Shown here piece after piece: positions 17,757 through 24,764 of a DNA stretch of 64,000 nt. The position numbers and the translations under genes were made by a program. The first letter of the stretch is position 1. Each line of letters begins with the position of its first letter. The notes beneath the pieces were generated by a model. The model searched no databases and was not told the origin of the DNA. It saw only the letters and a program-made list of their open reading frames with translations. Source of the DNA: Christensenella minuta (GTDB lineage: Bacteria > Bacillota > Clostridia > Christensenellales > Christensenellaceae); the NCBI RefSeq assembly GCF_003628755.1, contig NZ_CP029256.1, positions 1,197,585 to 1,261,584 on the forward strand. The letters run 5' to 3'.

Positions 17757-18038
17757 CTAAATTCTAAACTGCTTATCTATATATTTGTCCAGTCGTTCCC
17801 TCACAATATGAATTTTATTGCCTATCCATATTGCAAAGGGACAACCTGCTTGATTAGACAACTCACGCAACTTCGTTCTTCCTATACCGGAATATGCTGC
17901 GGCTTCTTCGATTGTCAGCCACTTTCTTTCCCATATTGGTTCTTCAGCATTGCTTATGAGTTTTTCCTGATATGTTCTTACTTCGGCAAGTAAGCGTTCA
18001 TCATCATTCAAGGAAAGTAAGTTTTTCAATGTATTCAT
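17757..18038 (-). CDS. xis: Excisionase-like DNA-binding protein 1 (Tn916 Xis family)
   Basis: A 93-residue protein with the compact winged HTH fold of Tn916 excisionase. It reads PIWERKWLTIEEAAAYSG with IGRTKLRELS as recognition helix, then CPFAIWIGNKIHIVRERLDK as wing and C-terminal helix. Such proteins bend DNA at element ends and steer the integrase to excision. The start is ATG 18038, with GGAGG 7 nt upstream. It lies directly before int and, unlike its two paralogues, has an extra 35-residue N-terminal extension, so it is the best candidate for the true Xis. The gene overlaps the 3' end of the second paralogue by 35 nt. Confidence 0.85.
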   Translation of the reverse strand: MNTLKNLLSLNDDERLLAEVRTYQEKLISNAEEPIWERKWLTIEEAAAYSGIGRTKLRELSNQAGCPFAIWIGNKIHIVRERLDKYIDKQFRI

Positions 18039-18231
18039 CAAAAATCCTCCTCTTAATCATTCGACGATTTCCTATATGAAGAACAAATGGGCATTCTTCT
18101 TGGCTTGTTAGTTTTCTCAGTCTTTCTCTACCTATGCCAGAATATTCAACTGCTTCATCAATCGTCAAATTAGACTTATGCCATATCGGCACATCATATT
18201 TTTTTCGGATAATCTTTTCTGTATCTGCCAT
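18004..18231 (-). CDS. Excisionase-like DNA-binding protein 2
   Basis: A 75-residue paralogue of the int-adjacent excisionase: PIWHKSNLTIDEAVEYSGIG, RERLRKLTSQEECPFVLHIG, NRRMIKRRIFDEYIEK. An excellent ribosome binding site AAGGAGGTG lies 8 nt before ATG 18231. Its 3' end overlaps the start of the first paralogue, so the two are translationally linked. It could be a second excision factor or a regulator that competes for the same sites; sequence alone does not decide. Confidence 0.8.
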   Translation of the reverse strand: MADTEKIIRKKYDVPIWHKSNLTIDEAVEYSGIGRERLRKLTSQEECPFVLHIGNRRMIKRRIFDEYIEKLTFLE

Positions 18232-18330
18232 TACGGAAGCACCTCCTTGTTTTTTTCTGCCCTTATGATAATTAAAAAATGGCGATGAGCCTATTATGCG
18301 AACCGACCCATCGCACATTTTACAAATCAG

Positions 18331-18537
18331 CTATATCGAATACGCATTATCAAGATATTCGTCCAGTTTTCTTCTTTTAATCAGTCGCTTACTTCCATTC
18401 CAAAGAACAAAAGGGCAAAACTCCGAGTCGGACATTTCTCTTAATTTTCTTGAGCCAATACCACAATAAGCTGCGGCTTCTTCTACTGTAAGATTGGACT
18501 TCTTCCAGATAGGAATAATGATTTTATTTTCTGTCAT
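18331..18537 (-). CDS. Excisionase-like DNA-binding protein 3
   Basis: A 67-residue third member of the tandem family: PIWKKSNLTVEEAAAYCGIG, SRKLREMSDSEFCPFVLWNG, SKRLIKRRKLDEYLDN. The start at 18537 follows a purine-rich site (AGAGGGGGAG) and lies inside the last codons of the MazF-like gene (14-nt overlap), suggesting translational coupling. It is most similar to paralogue 2. A gap of about 100 nt with no evident gene separates it from paralogue 2. Confidence 0.8.
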   Translation of the reverse strand: MTENKIIIPIWKKSNLTVEEAAAYCGIGSRKLREMSDSEFCPFVLWNGSKRLIKRRKLDEYLDNAYSI

Positions 18538-19090
18538 TGCTCCCCCTCTTTTCTTCCTTTGATGAATATCTGTCGGTAACAACATAATCCCAACCATCTC
18601 CATCACACTTATCACATCTGTCTTTTCGCTTTGCAAATGGGTCAAGTCGTCTTACGATATAGTCTGGATTGTGAATGTAATCATTCAGGCACTTCGGGCA
18701 TAAGCAACGAATATTTTCTTTCCCCTCCGGCTTGTAAACCCAAAGTCCAAAAGTCTTTTTCAAAGTTGCGTTTATCTGCCTGAAAAGTTTATCATCATCT
18801 ACCGTACCTATGTATTCACGCAAATCTTCTCTATTGACTGTCCGTATCTGTTCCAAAAGAACCATTGACGGTTTCTTCAATCCAAACTCCTCACCAAGAA
18901 TAATGTGCGATGGCAAATATCTTTTCTTGATTACACTTGTAACCGCTGCAACAATAATCGTCGGAGCATTCTGGTTATAATCGTCTGCCTGAACGACAAG
19001 CACCGGACGCTCTCCGCTTTGTACTGAACCACTGTTATCTCCAAAGTCATAGTAGAATAAATCCCCACGACAAATCATTTTTTCTTTCAT
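18524..19090 (-). CDS. MazF/PemK-like protein with C-terminal zinc ribbon
   Basis: The N-terminal ~115 residues look like the MazF/PemK endoribonuclease fold: CRGDLFYYDFGDNSGSVQSG, ERPVLVVQADDYNQNAPTII, then VLLEQIRTVNREDLREYIG. An unusual extension of ~70 residues follows, with CLCPKCLNDYIHN and CDKCDGDGWDYV, i.e. CxxC pairs of a zinc-ribbon type. No MazE-like antitoxin gene is adjacent, so it may act as a regulated nuclease, a regulator or an element-maintenance toxin. ATG 19090 is preferred over 19096 because GAGG is 8 nt away from it. The gene overlaps the third excisionase-like gene. Confidence 0.75.
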   Translation of the reverse strand: MKEKMICRGDLFYYDFGDNSGSVQSGERPVLVVQADDYNQNAPTIIVAAVTSVIKKRYLPSHIILGEEFGLKKPSMVLLEQIRTVNREDLREYIGTVDDDKLFRQINATLKKTFGLWVYKPEGKENIRCLCPKCLNDYIHNPDYIVRRLDPFAKRKDRCDKCDGDGWDYVVTDRYSSKEEKRGSNDRK

Positions 19091-19195
19091 ATACATAACC
19101 TCACAAGAATCAAATTTTTAAAGTGTCATTCGTATCCGGAATGAAATAACCCCTTCACTCATTTGGACAAAGGGGTCTGAAATGCACACCCAAAA

Positions 19196-19783
19196 TCAGA
19201 GATTTTCATAAAATTTGATAAAGTTTTTCTTTGCCGCAGCAATAGACTTATCTACGGAGCTGTAATATACTCCCTCCTGCTTTGCAATCGCTCTGGAACT
19301 CAGACCGCAGCACACATTCTTCATAAGGCGTTCCCTTTGAAGTGGCTGCAACATTGAAAGTGCTATCCTTGCTTTCCTGATTTCACACTGACGCAATTCT
19401 TCTCTTTCCAGTTCAAGCCTTTCTTCCTCTGCTCTTTCAAACGGGTCGTCAAACAAAATGGCAAGTTCTTTATGGAACTGTGAGGACATTTCATCGTCAT
19501 ATCCATAGCAGTCAAGTGTGCGACTGCTTCTCTTTGCATACTTGTCCTCATTTCGGTTTGCATCGTCAATTACCTCTCCCTGAGCAATGGAAAGATGAAC
19601 AAACGGAGAATATCTTTCTATAACAAGGGGATACTTCTCCCAAAGCTCTTTTACAGATAATTCCGTAATAATCGCCCATCTTTCATCTCCGGTATAACCG
19701 TTATATTCGTATTTAAGGTTTATCAGTTTACAATCCTTTGCAAATAATTCTTCTTGTTCTGTTAATGTAAGTTTGTTTGTCAT
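19196..19783 (-). CDS. Sigma-70 region-4-like regulatory protein
   Basis: A 195-residue protein whose C-terminal ~60 residues (ALSMLQPLQRERLMKNVCCG, LSSRAIAKQEGVYYSSVDKS, IAAAKKNFIKFY) form a sigma-70 region 4-type helix-turn-helix. Similar small sigma-like proteins stand in the regulatory region of Tn916-family elements and activate excision or transfer genes. The N-terminal half (ITELSVKELWEKYPLVIERY) looks like a divergent region 2-like segment, without certainty. Its ribosome binding site AAAGGAG is buried in a long hairpin (19786-19842), so translation may be conditional. Confidence 0.75.
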   Translation of the reverse strand: MTNKLTLTEQEELFAKDCKLINLKYEYNGYTGDERWAIITELSVKELWEKYPLVIERYSPFVHLSIAQGEVIDDANRNEDKYAKRSSRTLDCYGYDDEMSSQFHKELAILFDDPFERAEEERLELEREELRQCEIRKARIALSMLQPLQRERLMKNVCCGLSSRAIAKQEGVYYSSVDKSIAAAKKNFIKFYENL

Positions 19784-19785
19784 TT

Positions 19786-19842
19786 CCGTAATCTCCTTTG
19801 AATTTTGAAAAATTGATAAGTTTCAAAATTCGGAGATTACGG
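19786..19842 (-). promoter_or_regulatory. Hairpin covering the ribosome binding site of the sigma-like gene
   Basis: An inverted repeat with two perfect 11-bp arms (CCGTAATCTCC/GGAGATTACGG and GAATTTTGAAA/TTTCAAAATTC) interrupted by a 3-nt bulge, with a 10-nt loop. In the leftward transcript the strand containing AAAGGAGATTACGG is the 3' arm, ending 2 nt before the ATG at 19783, so the Shine-Dalgarno site is paired. It could act as a translational lock. Confidence 0.65.
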
Positions 19843-19885
19843 GTACTCAGCTATCTGGCACTGCCAAACGGTATAAAACATAAAA

Positions 19886-19911
19886 GTCCTTTCCCAAGTA
19901 AGGGAAAAGAC
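19886..19911 (-). terminator. Terminator-like hairpin in the leader of the sigma-like gene
   Basis: GTCCTTTCCC and GGGAAAAGAC form a 10-bp stem (one G-U in the leftward RNA) around a 6-nt loop, followed leftward by TTTTATGTTTT. It sits between the structured region upstream and the hairpin that hides the ribosome binding site, so it may be an attenuator. Confidence 0.55.
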
Positions 19912-19930
19912 CTAATACTGCACGAAGCAT

Positions 19931-20063
19931 AATCGAGTAAAACAGCAACAAAAAAGCACCGTCGAATCTGGACAGCAAAGAATACTTCTATTCTTCACTT
20001 ATCCGGCTTCGTACGGTGCTTGGTAGTTTAGCAAATAAATTGCTTATCTCCGCTTACTCGATT
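19931..20063 (-). ncRNA. Structured RNA candidate in a gene-free stretch
   Basis: This interval is built of nested inverted repeats: outer AATCGAGTAA/TTACTCGATT, inner AGCACCGTCGAA/TTCGTACGGTGCT (one bulge), a central AAGAATA/TATTCTT hairpin with a 4-nt loop, and a small AGCAA/TTGCT hairpin. In the leftward direction the inner stem is followed by six T, like a terminator. It may be a small RNA or an attenuator between the repressor operon and the sigma-like gene. A terminal-repeat mini-transposon is the alternative. I do not recognise a known RNA family. Confidence 0.45.
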
Positions 20064-20093
20064 AGAAATCGTTTCAATATTTACTTGTAATCT

Positions 20094-20342
20094 TCATCGC
20101 CTGCAATTCCTGCCATATCCGTTCCTACGGATTCTGCGGAAGTAAGCGAGATTTAAGATGTGGACATTCTTGCATTTCTGACACTTCACACTCAAATGTC
20201 CGGTTGCATCTGAAAAAACTCTCTGTATCCTGAACCCACAAGTCGGGCAGAGAATATCACGCTCTTTCAGGCTTTCTGCTTCTACTCTTGACAGAAGCAA
20301 TCTCTTTTGTATTTCAGGTGCTACCTGAGTCTGTAACCTCAT
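20094..20342 (-). CDS. Small zinc-ribbon protein
   Basis: An 82-residue protein with two CxxC pairs, CPTCGFRIQRV and CQKCKNVHILN, spaced as in a zinc ribbon, between a helical N-terminus and a basic C-terminus (YFRRIRRNGYGRNCRR). It could bind nucleic acid. The ATG overlaps the stop of the ImmA-like gene in an ATGA, so the two are translationally coupled, and it is the last gene of the repressor-protease operon. Function unknown; a role in regulating the element is suggested only by position. Confidence 0.7.
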   Translation of the reverse strand: MRLQTQVAPEIQKRLLLSRVEAESLKERDILCPTCGFRIQRVFSDATGHLSVKCQKCKNVHILNLAYFRRIRRNGYGRNCRR

Positions 20343-21064
20343 TGTGAAACACCTCCCAGATTTAACTCATTGGAAATGTACTCAAGGATATTGTGATACT
20401 CAAATAGTCCCATATCTCTCAATCTGATAACCAAGGCTGTATAAGATACTCCGATATAAGCTGCCATTCTGCGGATAACTGCTTTATCCTTTGAAGTAAT
20501 GGTATTATCGCCATAAACTCTTATCGGATTTGACTGATTATATTTCGCCAAGGCATTTTCAATAATTCTTCTCGGCATAAGAAGCGAAGCTCCCATTGTA
20601 TCTGCCTGCCACTCAACAGACGCAAACATCTGAGCCAGTTCCTCTTTGGAATAACTACGCTCACTGTCATACTCTGCATGAAAGCGTCCTTCACTCGGCA
20701 TTGCATACATCTTACTCAAGATATGATGTGACGCTTCGTGTGCCATTGTAAATCTGCGACGTCCCTGCTCCTTTTCAGCAAGAAGAAATTTATCAAGTAC
20801 GATGGTATCTTTCGGGAAAACAAAGGGAATAATTTTTCCGTCCTGATGTACCAGCAGTGGTGTTGCTCCATCTGCCAGAAAACCAATCCTGCCTGCATCA
20901 TCTTCTGCGAAAGAAGCGTATTCAATTCGTAACATAAGAAATTCTGTAATGAAATGTTCTATGTCGATGGATTGAATCACTCGATTGCTAAACTTATTAG
21001 CATAAGCTGTTATCAAGCCTTCGCTGATTTCTTCCAACTCGGCTCTTGACATATAAATACTCAA
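20339..21064 (-). CDS. ImmA/IrrE family metallopeptidase
   Basis: A 241-residue zinc protease of the ImmA/IrrE family. The active-site helix is FTMAHEASHHILSK (HExxH, near residue 118), and a downstream acidic helix, EWQADTMGASLLMPRRII, holds the third ligand. In ICEBs1-type elements ImmA cleaves the immunity repressor to allow excision; here the LexA-like repressor encoded upstream in the same operon is the obvious candidate substrate. The start is TTG 21064, with GGAGGTG 8 nt upstream, and it overlaps the stop of the preceding 39-codon gene. Confidence 0.88.
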   Translation of the reverse strand: MSIYMSRAELEEISEGLITAYANKFSNRVIQSIDIEHFITEFLMLRIEYASFAEDDAGRIGFLADGATPLLVHQDGKIIPFVFPKDTIVLDKFLLAEKEQGRRRFTMAHEASHHILSKMYAMPSEGRFHAEYDSERSYSKEELAQMFASVEWQADTMGASLLMPRRIIENALAKYNQSNPIRVYGDNTITSKDKAVIRRMAAYIGVSYTALVIRLRDMGLFEYHNILEYISNELNLGGVSQ

Positions 21065-21180
21065 GTTGTGTCCACCTCCGACTCCACCTTGTCCGGCGGT
21101 GCAACTCCTCCGGCAAAGTTCTGTTGTATTTCCGCACTATCCAAATTGATTAGATAGCGAATTCCTTCAAGTGTTCTCAT
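21061..21180 (-). CDS. Small protein between LexA-like repressor and ImmA-like protease
   Basis: A 39-codon reading frame (MRTLEGIRYLINLDSAEIQQ start; ends in ESEVDTT). GAGGA lies 7 nt before the ATG, the frame begins 14 nt after the repressor stop, and its stop overlaps the protease start (TTGA). These signs of coupling support a real gene. I know no family for it. It could simply couple translation, or be an adaptor for the protease. Confidence 0.55.
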   Translation of the reverse strand: MRTLEGIRYLINLDSAEIQQNFAGGVAPPDKVESEVDTT

Positions 21181-21194
21181 TCGTCTGTCCTCTG

Positions 21195-21794
21195 CTATAG
21201 TTCTTTGATGATGTGACAAGCCACACCCTGAATGCAGCACTCATCTACAATGATGTCTTTCATCTTCTTATTTTCCGGATGGAGAATGATTTTCTTATTC
21301 TCATCATCTCTGAAGTAACGTTTCAATGTATTCTGATTATCCACAAGGGCAACTACTATATCGCCCTCATTGGCTTCTACCTGCTTTTTGACAACCACAA
21401 GGTCGCCGTCATCAATCCCTGCTTCAATCATAGACTGACCGCTTGCTCTTAATATAAAGAAATCTCCTTTGCCGAAAATAGCAGTAGGAAGTGATACATA
21501 TTCTTCAATATTTTCTTCCTCATACTGAGGACTACCACAATGAATAGAACCTACAATCGGTGTCTGTGTCTGTTCGCCACTGTACTTACGGGTCACATTG
21601 GTGCGAATCTCCTGCCCGTCGTACTCAATCATATTCTTCTCAGCCATTTCTACCAAGTATTTGTATGCTGTACCTCTGGCAATACCAACAGCTTCAGCAA
21701 TCTTTGTAGTCGATGGGGATTGTCTGTTTTGCAGGTAATAATCCTCGATATATTTTTTTATCTCACTCATAAGTTCAGGACTCTTGCTTCTCAT
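21195..21794 (-). CDS. LexA-like autoproteolytic repressor
   Basis: A 199-residue repressor with an N-terminal winged HTH (QSPSTTKIAEAVGIARGTAY) and a C-terminal S24 peptidase domain. The cleavage site is HCGSPQ, with Cys-Gly in place of Ala-Gly. The catalytic serine is in RASGQSMIEAG and the lysine in NTLKRYFRDD. RecA filament formed after DNA damage would trigger self-cleavage, and the ImmA-like protease in the same operon could be a second trigger. It probably represses the element's genes and itself through the palindrome at 21816-21842. Confidence 0.9.
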   Translation of the reverse strand: MRSKSPELMSEIKKYIEDYYLQNRQSPSTTKIAEAVGIARGTAYKYLVEMAEKNMIEYDGQEIRTNVTRKYSGEQTQTPIVGSIHCGSPQYEEENIEEYVSLPTAIFGKGDFFILRASGQSMIEAGIDDGDLVVVKKQVEANEGDIVVALVDNQNTLKRYFRDDENKKIILHPENKKMKDIIVDECCIQGVACHIIKEL

Positions 21795-21815
21795 ACCTGC
21801 ACCTCGCTTTCTTTT

Positions 21816-21874
21816 CTATCGGAAGCAGTTTGCTTTCGATAGTTTTATTATACCTGATACGAAAAATTTTTCAA
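21816..21874 (-). promoter_or_regulatory. Promoter and operator of the LexA-like repressor operon
   Basis: Leftward -35 TTGAAA (21869-21874) and -10 TATAAT (21847-21852) are 16 nt apart. Just downstream lies a palindrome, CTATCGGAAGC (21816-21826) and GCTTTCGATAG (21832-21842), with one mismatch and a 5-nt centre. It covers the expected transcription start, the right place for autorepression. The sequence is not the CGAAC-type box of Bacillus LexA. Confidence 0.7.
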
Positions 21875-21982
21875 GTAGGTTTTTCGCAAAAGAAAAGAGG
21901 TGTCGCAATTTGCTAACACCTCAAAATTTCTTTGCTTGCACTGAAATCATTAACTCCAATGGCTTACTATTTTTCTCTATCC

Positions 21983-22750
21983 TCATCTTTTCTTATACAA
22001 TACAAGTTCCGGATTCTTACCGTCTTCTTCATAAGTGCAAATAAGAATAAAATCCATATCTGCAACAACGCCGAAACATCTATCGCCGCCGTATTCACAT
22101 TCAAGCTGATTGCCCAGATATGTCTTTGCCTCATTCAAAAACTTAGCCGCTTGCCCATTCGGAAGCCGGTACTCAAGATTCACATACTTTCCCACAAGGG
22201 TATTCAGTTTTTCCACCTTTGGCATTCCGTCAACATTCAATTCGTTAATTTCATTGATTAACTTTTTCTTGAATTCTTCAAACTGACCGTTATCACTAAG
22301 CTCATCATATTTCTTCCAGTAATCCAAAGTAGGAAGCAGCTCTTTCATATAAGAACGGGCTTGTTCCTCCGTGAAATTCTCGCTTACCATATTCTTAACA
22401 CAAACTTCAATCAAATCGTCCATATCATTGTAAGTATATGTTCCATCGGCATAACACCACTTACAATAGTCCTCGTTGAAAGAACCGTCGTGATTGTGTC
22501 CGATAATATCATCATCTTCAAGCGGCATTCCGCAGCATTGACAAATAAGCTTTCTCGGTGAGCCTAAAAGTGTATTTATGGAAACATCTAATACTTTTGA
22601 CAGCAATTTCAATGTTTCCGTATTCGGAACTGTTTCTCCGTTTTCCCAACGTGAAACTGCCTGACGACTTACAAAAACTTTTTCTGCAAGCTCATCCTGC
22701 GACATTCCCTTTTGAGTGCGAAGTTCAAGTATAACCTGTTTTGTATCCAT
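21983..22750 (-). CDS. XRE-type regulator with zinc-ribbon domain
   Basis: A 255-residue protein: an N-terminal Cro/CI helix-turn-helix (MSQDELAEKVFVSRQAVSRW, residues about 14-60), a putative zinc ribbon (ICQCCGMPLEDDDIIG with EDYCKWCYADG, residues about 69-105), and a C-terminal ~130-residue region. The latter ends in a tail reminiscent of general-stress or sensor domains, which I cannot name. Such HTH plus zinc-ribbon proteins are common cargo on Clostridia elements. It is transcribed leftward towards the repressor operon but has its own unit. Target unknown. Confidence 0.8.
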   Translation of the reverse strand: MDTKQVILELRTQKGMSQDELAEKVFVSRQAVSRWENGETVPNTETLKLLSKVLDVSINTLLGSPRKLICQCCGMPLEDDDIIGHNHDGSFNEDYCKWCYADGTYTYNDMDDLIEVCVKNMVSENFTEEQARSYMKELLPTLDYWKKYDELSDNGQFEEFKKKLINEINELNVDGMPKVEKLNTLVGKYVNLEYRLPNGQAAKFLNEAKTYLGNQLECEYGGDRCFGVVADMDFILICTYEEDGKNPELVLYKKR

Positions 22751-22827
22751 TATGCAGTACCTCCCTTACACCTTTATTATAGTCTCACGCATTATCTCAA
22801 ACAAGCAACTCGCAGTTGCTGTCCTTA

Positions 22828-22974
22828 TTACTCAGCTTTTTCGTTCACGGCTAACAAATTTTCACAATAATAGTTTGGGTCGGTTGTATCCGCAGACGGA
22901 TAAACTTCAAACTCCACGCCCTCGGCATATTCATACTGCGAGCTTTTCAAGAAGATTCTGCCGTTTCTTGACAT
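22828..22974 (-). CDS. Small conserved-looking protein downstream of the WYL regulator
   Basis: A 48-residue frame (MSRNGRIFLKSSQYEYAEGV; ends LLAVNEKAE). The composition is protein-like and acidic, but the ribosome binding site is weak. It lies 17 nt after the WYL regulator gene and may be its co-transcribed partner. No function can be given. Confidence 0.45.
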   Translation of the reverse strand: MSRNGRIFLKSSQYEYAEGVEFEVYPSADTTDPNYYCENLLAVNEKAE

Positions 22975-22990
22975 CGTATGCTTTGGAGTG

Positions 22991-23992
22991 TTAGATTTCC
23001 TGTTCTTTGTTTTCTTTTTGCTGCATACCCTCATCGGCTTGTGCAATCATCTGCCTGTACTGTTCTTTCACACTTTCCGGTGCAAGTATTTGTACCTTGC
23101 CATTAAAGCCAAACACCCAACCAAAAAAGGTCGGACTGGCTGATACTTCGGTCTGTACTCTGAAAGAAGTCATATCATACGCAAGGGTTGTCACATCTTC
23201 TCCAAAACGGTCAACCATTGTTTTCATCAAGCTGTTATCACACCGTAAATCCACAAGAACTTTCTCGCCTGAGAACATAAAGAAAACTTCCTTTGTGTAA
23301 TTCTCAATATCAAAATCATCCGGCATAGGAATAATATCTTTATCCAATATCTCCGGCTTGGAAGCAATACGGTCTACCCTGAAATTGATAACCTTGCTTT
23401 TCTTCTCTGAATATCCGAGAACATAATAATAGTCCCCACACCAGAGAAGTTTATACGGGCTGAGCTTATACACTTCGCCCTTGTTCTTCAGAACCTTTTT
23501 CTTTAATCCGGTATAATCATAATACTGAAAAGAAATCTGTTTACCTGTATTGATGGCATCGTTTATAGCGTCAATGATATAATATATCTGCTCATTATCC
23601 GGCTTAATTCGATTGACCACATAGTTATTACGCTTCAACTTTGCCACCTGCCCCGGACTGGTCATCGTATGTATCTTCTCAATCAGCGTTTTGCTTTTCT
23701 TCTTTGTAATAAACTTCGATGACTCCACTGCATCTATCAGCAGTTTCAGTTCCGGCAATTCAAACTTACGACTGGCTACAAAGTATTTGCTCTGAGTAGA
23801 ATGGATAGTAACAATATCCATTCCAAACTCCTGAAGTGCAGCAATATCTTTTGTGACCGTCGTTCTATGTGCAGATATTCCGTATTCATCATTCAATATA
23901 TTGATTAGCTGCGTCGTCGAAAGCGGATGTTCCTCGTCCGTTCGTTCCTCTAATATTTTCTTTAAGTATAATATTCTCGGCTTTGTTTCCAT
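22991..23992 (-). CDS. WYL-domain transcriptional regulator
   Basis: A 333-residue regulator: an N-terminal winged HTH (LSTTQLINILNDEYGISAHR, then TTVTKDIAALQEFG), a WYL domain (ISFQYYDYTGLKKK; LSPYKLLWCGDYYYVLGYSE) and the WCX C-terminal extension. WYL proteins bind ligands such as nucleic-acid fragments and control defence or stress genes. Its position directly next to the repair and restriction genes fits that, but its targets are not visible. It faces the same way as the YolD-like gene upstream, 20 nt away. Confidence 0.88.
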   Translation of the reverse strand: METKPRILYLKKILEERTDEEHPLSTTQLINILNDEYGISAHRTTVTKDIAALQEFGMDIVTIHSTQSKYFVASRKFELPELKLLIDAVESSKFITKKKSKTLIEKIHTMTSPGQVAKLKRNNYVVNRIKPDNEQIYYIIDAINDAINTGKQISFQYYDYTGLKKKVLKNKGEVYKLSPYKLLWCGDYYYVLGYSEKKSKVINFRVDRIASKPEILDKDIIPMPDDFDIENYTKEVFFMFSGEKVLVDLRCDNSLMKTMVDRFGEDVTTLAYDMTSFRVQTEVSASPTFFGWVFGFNGKVQILAPESVKEQYRQMIAQADEGMQQKENKEQEI

Positions 23993-24012
23993 TGTTTGCC
24001 CTTTCCAATCTA

Positions 24013-24441
24013 TTACTCATATAGTCCTTTGAACATTTCTCCCTGTATCACGCTGATTTGTTCAGTCGGAATTACTGTTTCATCCTGCATAATCAGTTTG
24101 CGTTCAAATTCATCAATCTTTTTCACTATGCCGGAATGCGTGAGATATGCTCCTCCGGATTTTTTATCATCAGGCACGAAATAAGTTATTGATATTTCCT
24201 GTTCTGTGCCGATATTATCTCTAATCATATTTAATTGGTCATTTAATTTCATAATGACTTCATCGCTTAACTCTAACCGTTCATCTGTTAGCCTTGCAGT
24301 CTCTTTAATGGCTGCATCGTGTCCTGTAAGTGCCGCAAAAGGTGCAAACTGTGCTGCTCTGTCGTGAAGTGACATACGAGGATGGTTCTTCGATGTCGGA
24401 TTCGGCAGATTGATTATATCGTCATAGGAATGTTCATCCAT
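24013..24441 (-). CDS. YolD-like protein
   Basis: A 142-residue protein that resembles the YolD-like family in its N-terminal block, RMSLHDRAAQFAPFAALTGH followed by DAAIKETARLTD. YolD genes usually accompany UmuC-type polymerases, as here: the Y-family polymerase lies just upstream, separated by a small broken gene. A role in damage tolerance is likely but unproven. The start follows an AAAGGAGGTG-like site. Confidence 0.75.
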   Translation of the reverse strand: MDEHSYDDIINLPNPTSKNHPRMSLHDRAAQFAPFAALTGHDAAIKETARLTDERLELSDEVIMKLNDQLNMIRDNIGTEQEISITYFVPDDKKSGGAYLTHSGIVKKIDEFERKLIMQDETVIPTEQISVIQGEMFKGLYE

Positions 24442-24488
24442 CTGTTACAGCACCTCCTTTGCTCGACAAATTTGAATTTATAGTCCTC

Positions 24489-24738
24489 TCAAAACCAATT
24501 TGCTTTTTCTTCTCGAAATACGGGAATATCACTATCTCGATATGGATTGTAATTATGAAGATTGCAACCAAACTCTTTTAATGATTTTATTTTGTTATCC
24601 TGTGTCCATACAATTAAAGATATTCCGTCAAATTCTTCAACATTTACTTTTTTTATCAAAGTAATTATCAAATCCCATCAGAACATCATCATTCAAATCA
24701 AATTTTCTTGAATTAAAAACTATTTCTAATATGCCCAT
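24489..24738 (-). pseudogene. Small unknown gene with a frameshift
   Basis: ATG 24738, with GAGGA 7 nt upstream, opens MGILEIVFNSRKFDLNDDVL and stops after 33 codons. The downstream frame then carries on as VEEFDGISLIVWTQDNKIKS to 24489. One added base near the A-run at 24665-24672 would restore a single protein of about 82 residues. The shift needed is +1, so this is not a classical -1 slippery site. Function unknown; lies between YolD-like and polymerase genes. Confidence 0.55.
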
Positions 24739-24764
24739 ATTTTATTCCTCAAATTTCAGTTTGT

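Noticed and set aside
19931-20063. The nested repeats as a mini-transposon
   Set aside because: Outer arms are only 10 bp, no target-site duplication is evident, and the inner stem ends in a terminator; kept as an alternative only.
24660-24680. Programmed frameshifting in the small gene before the polymerase
   Set aside because: The needed shift is +1, and the A-run is not in the frame required for a -1 slippery site; a plain indel is simpler.
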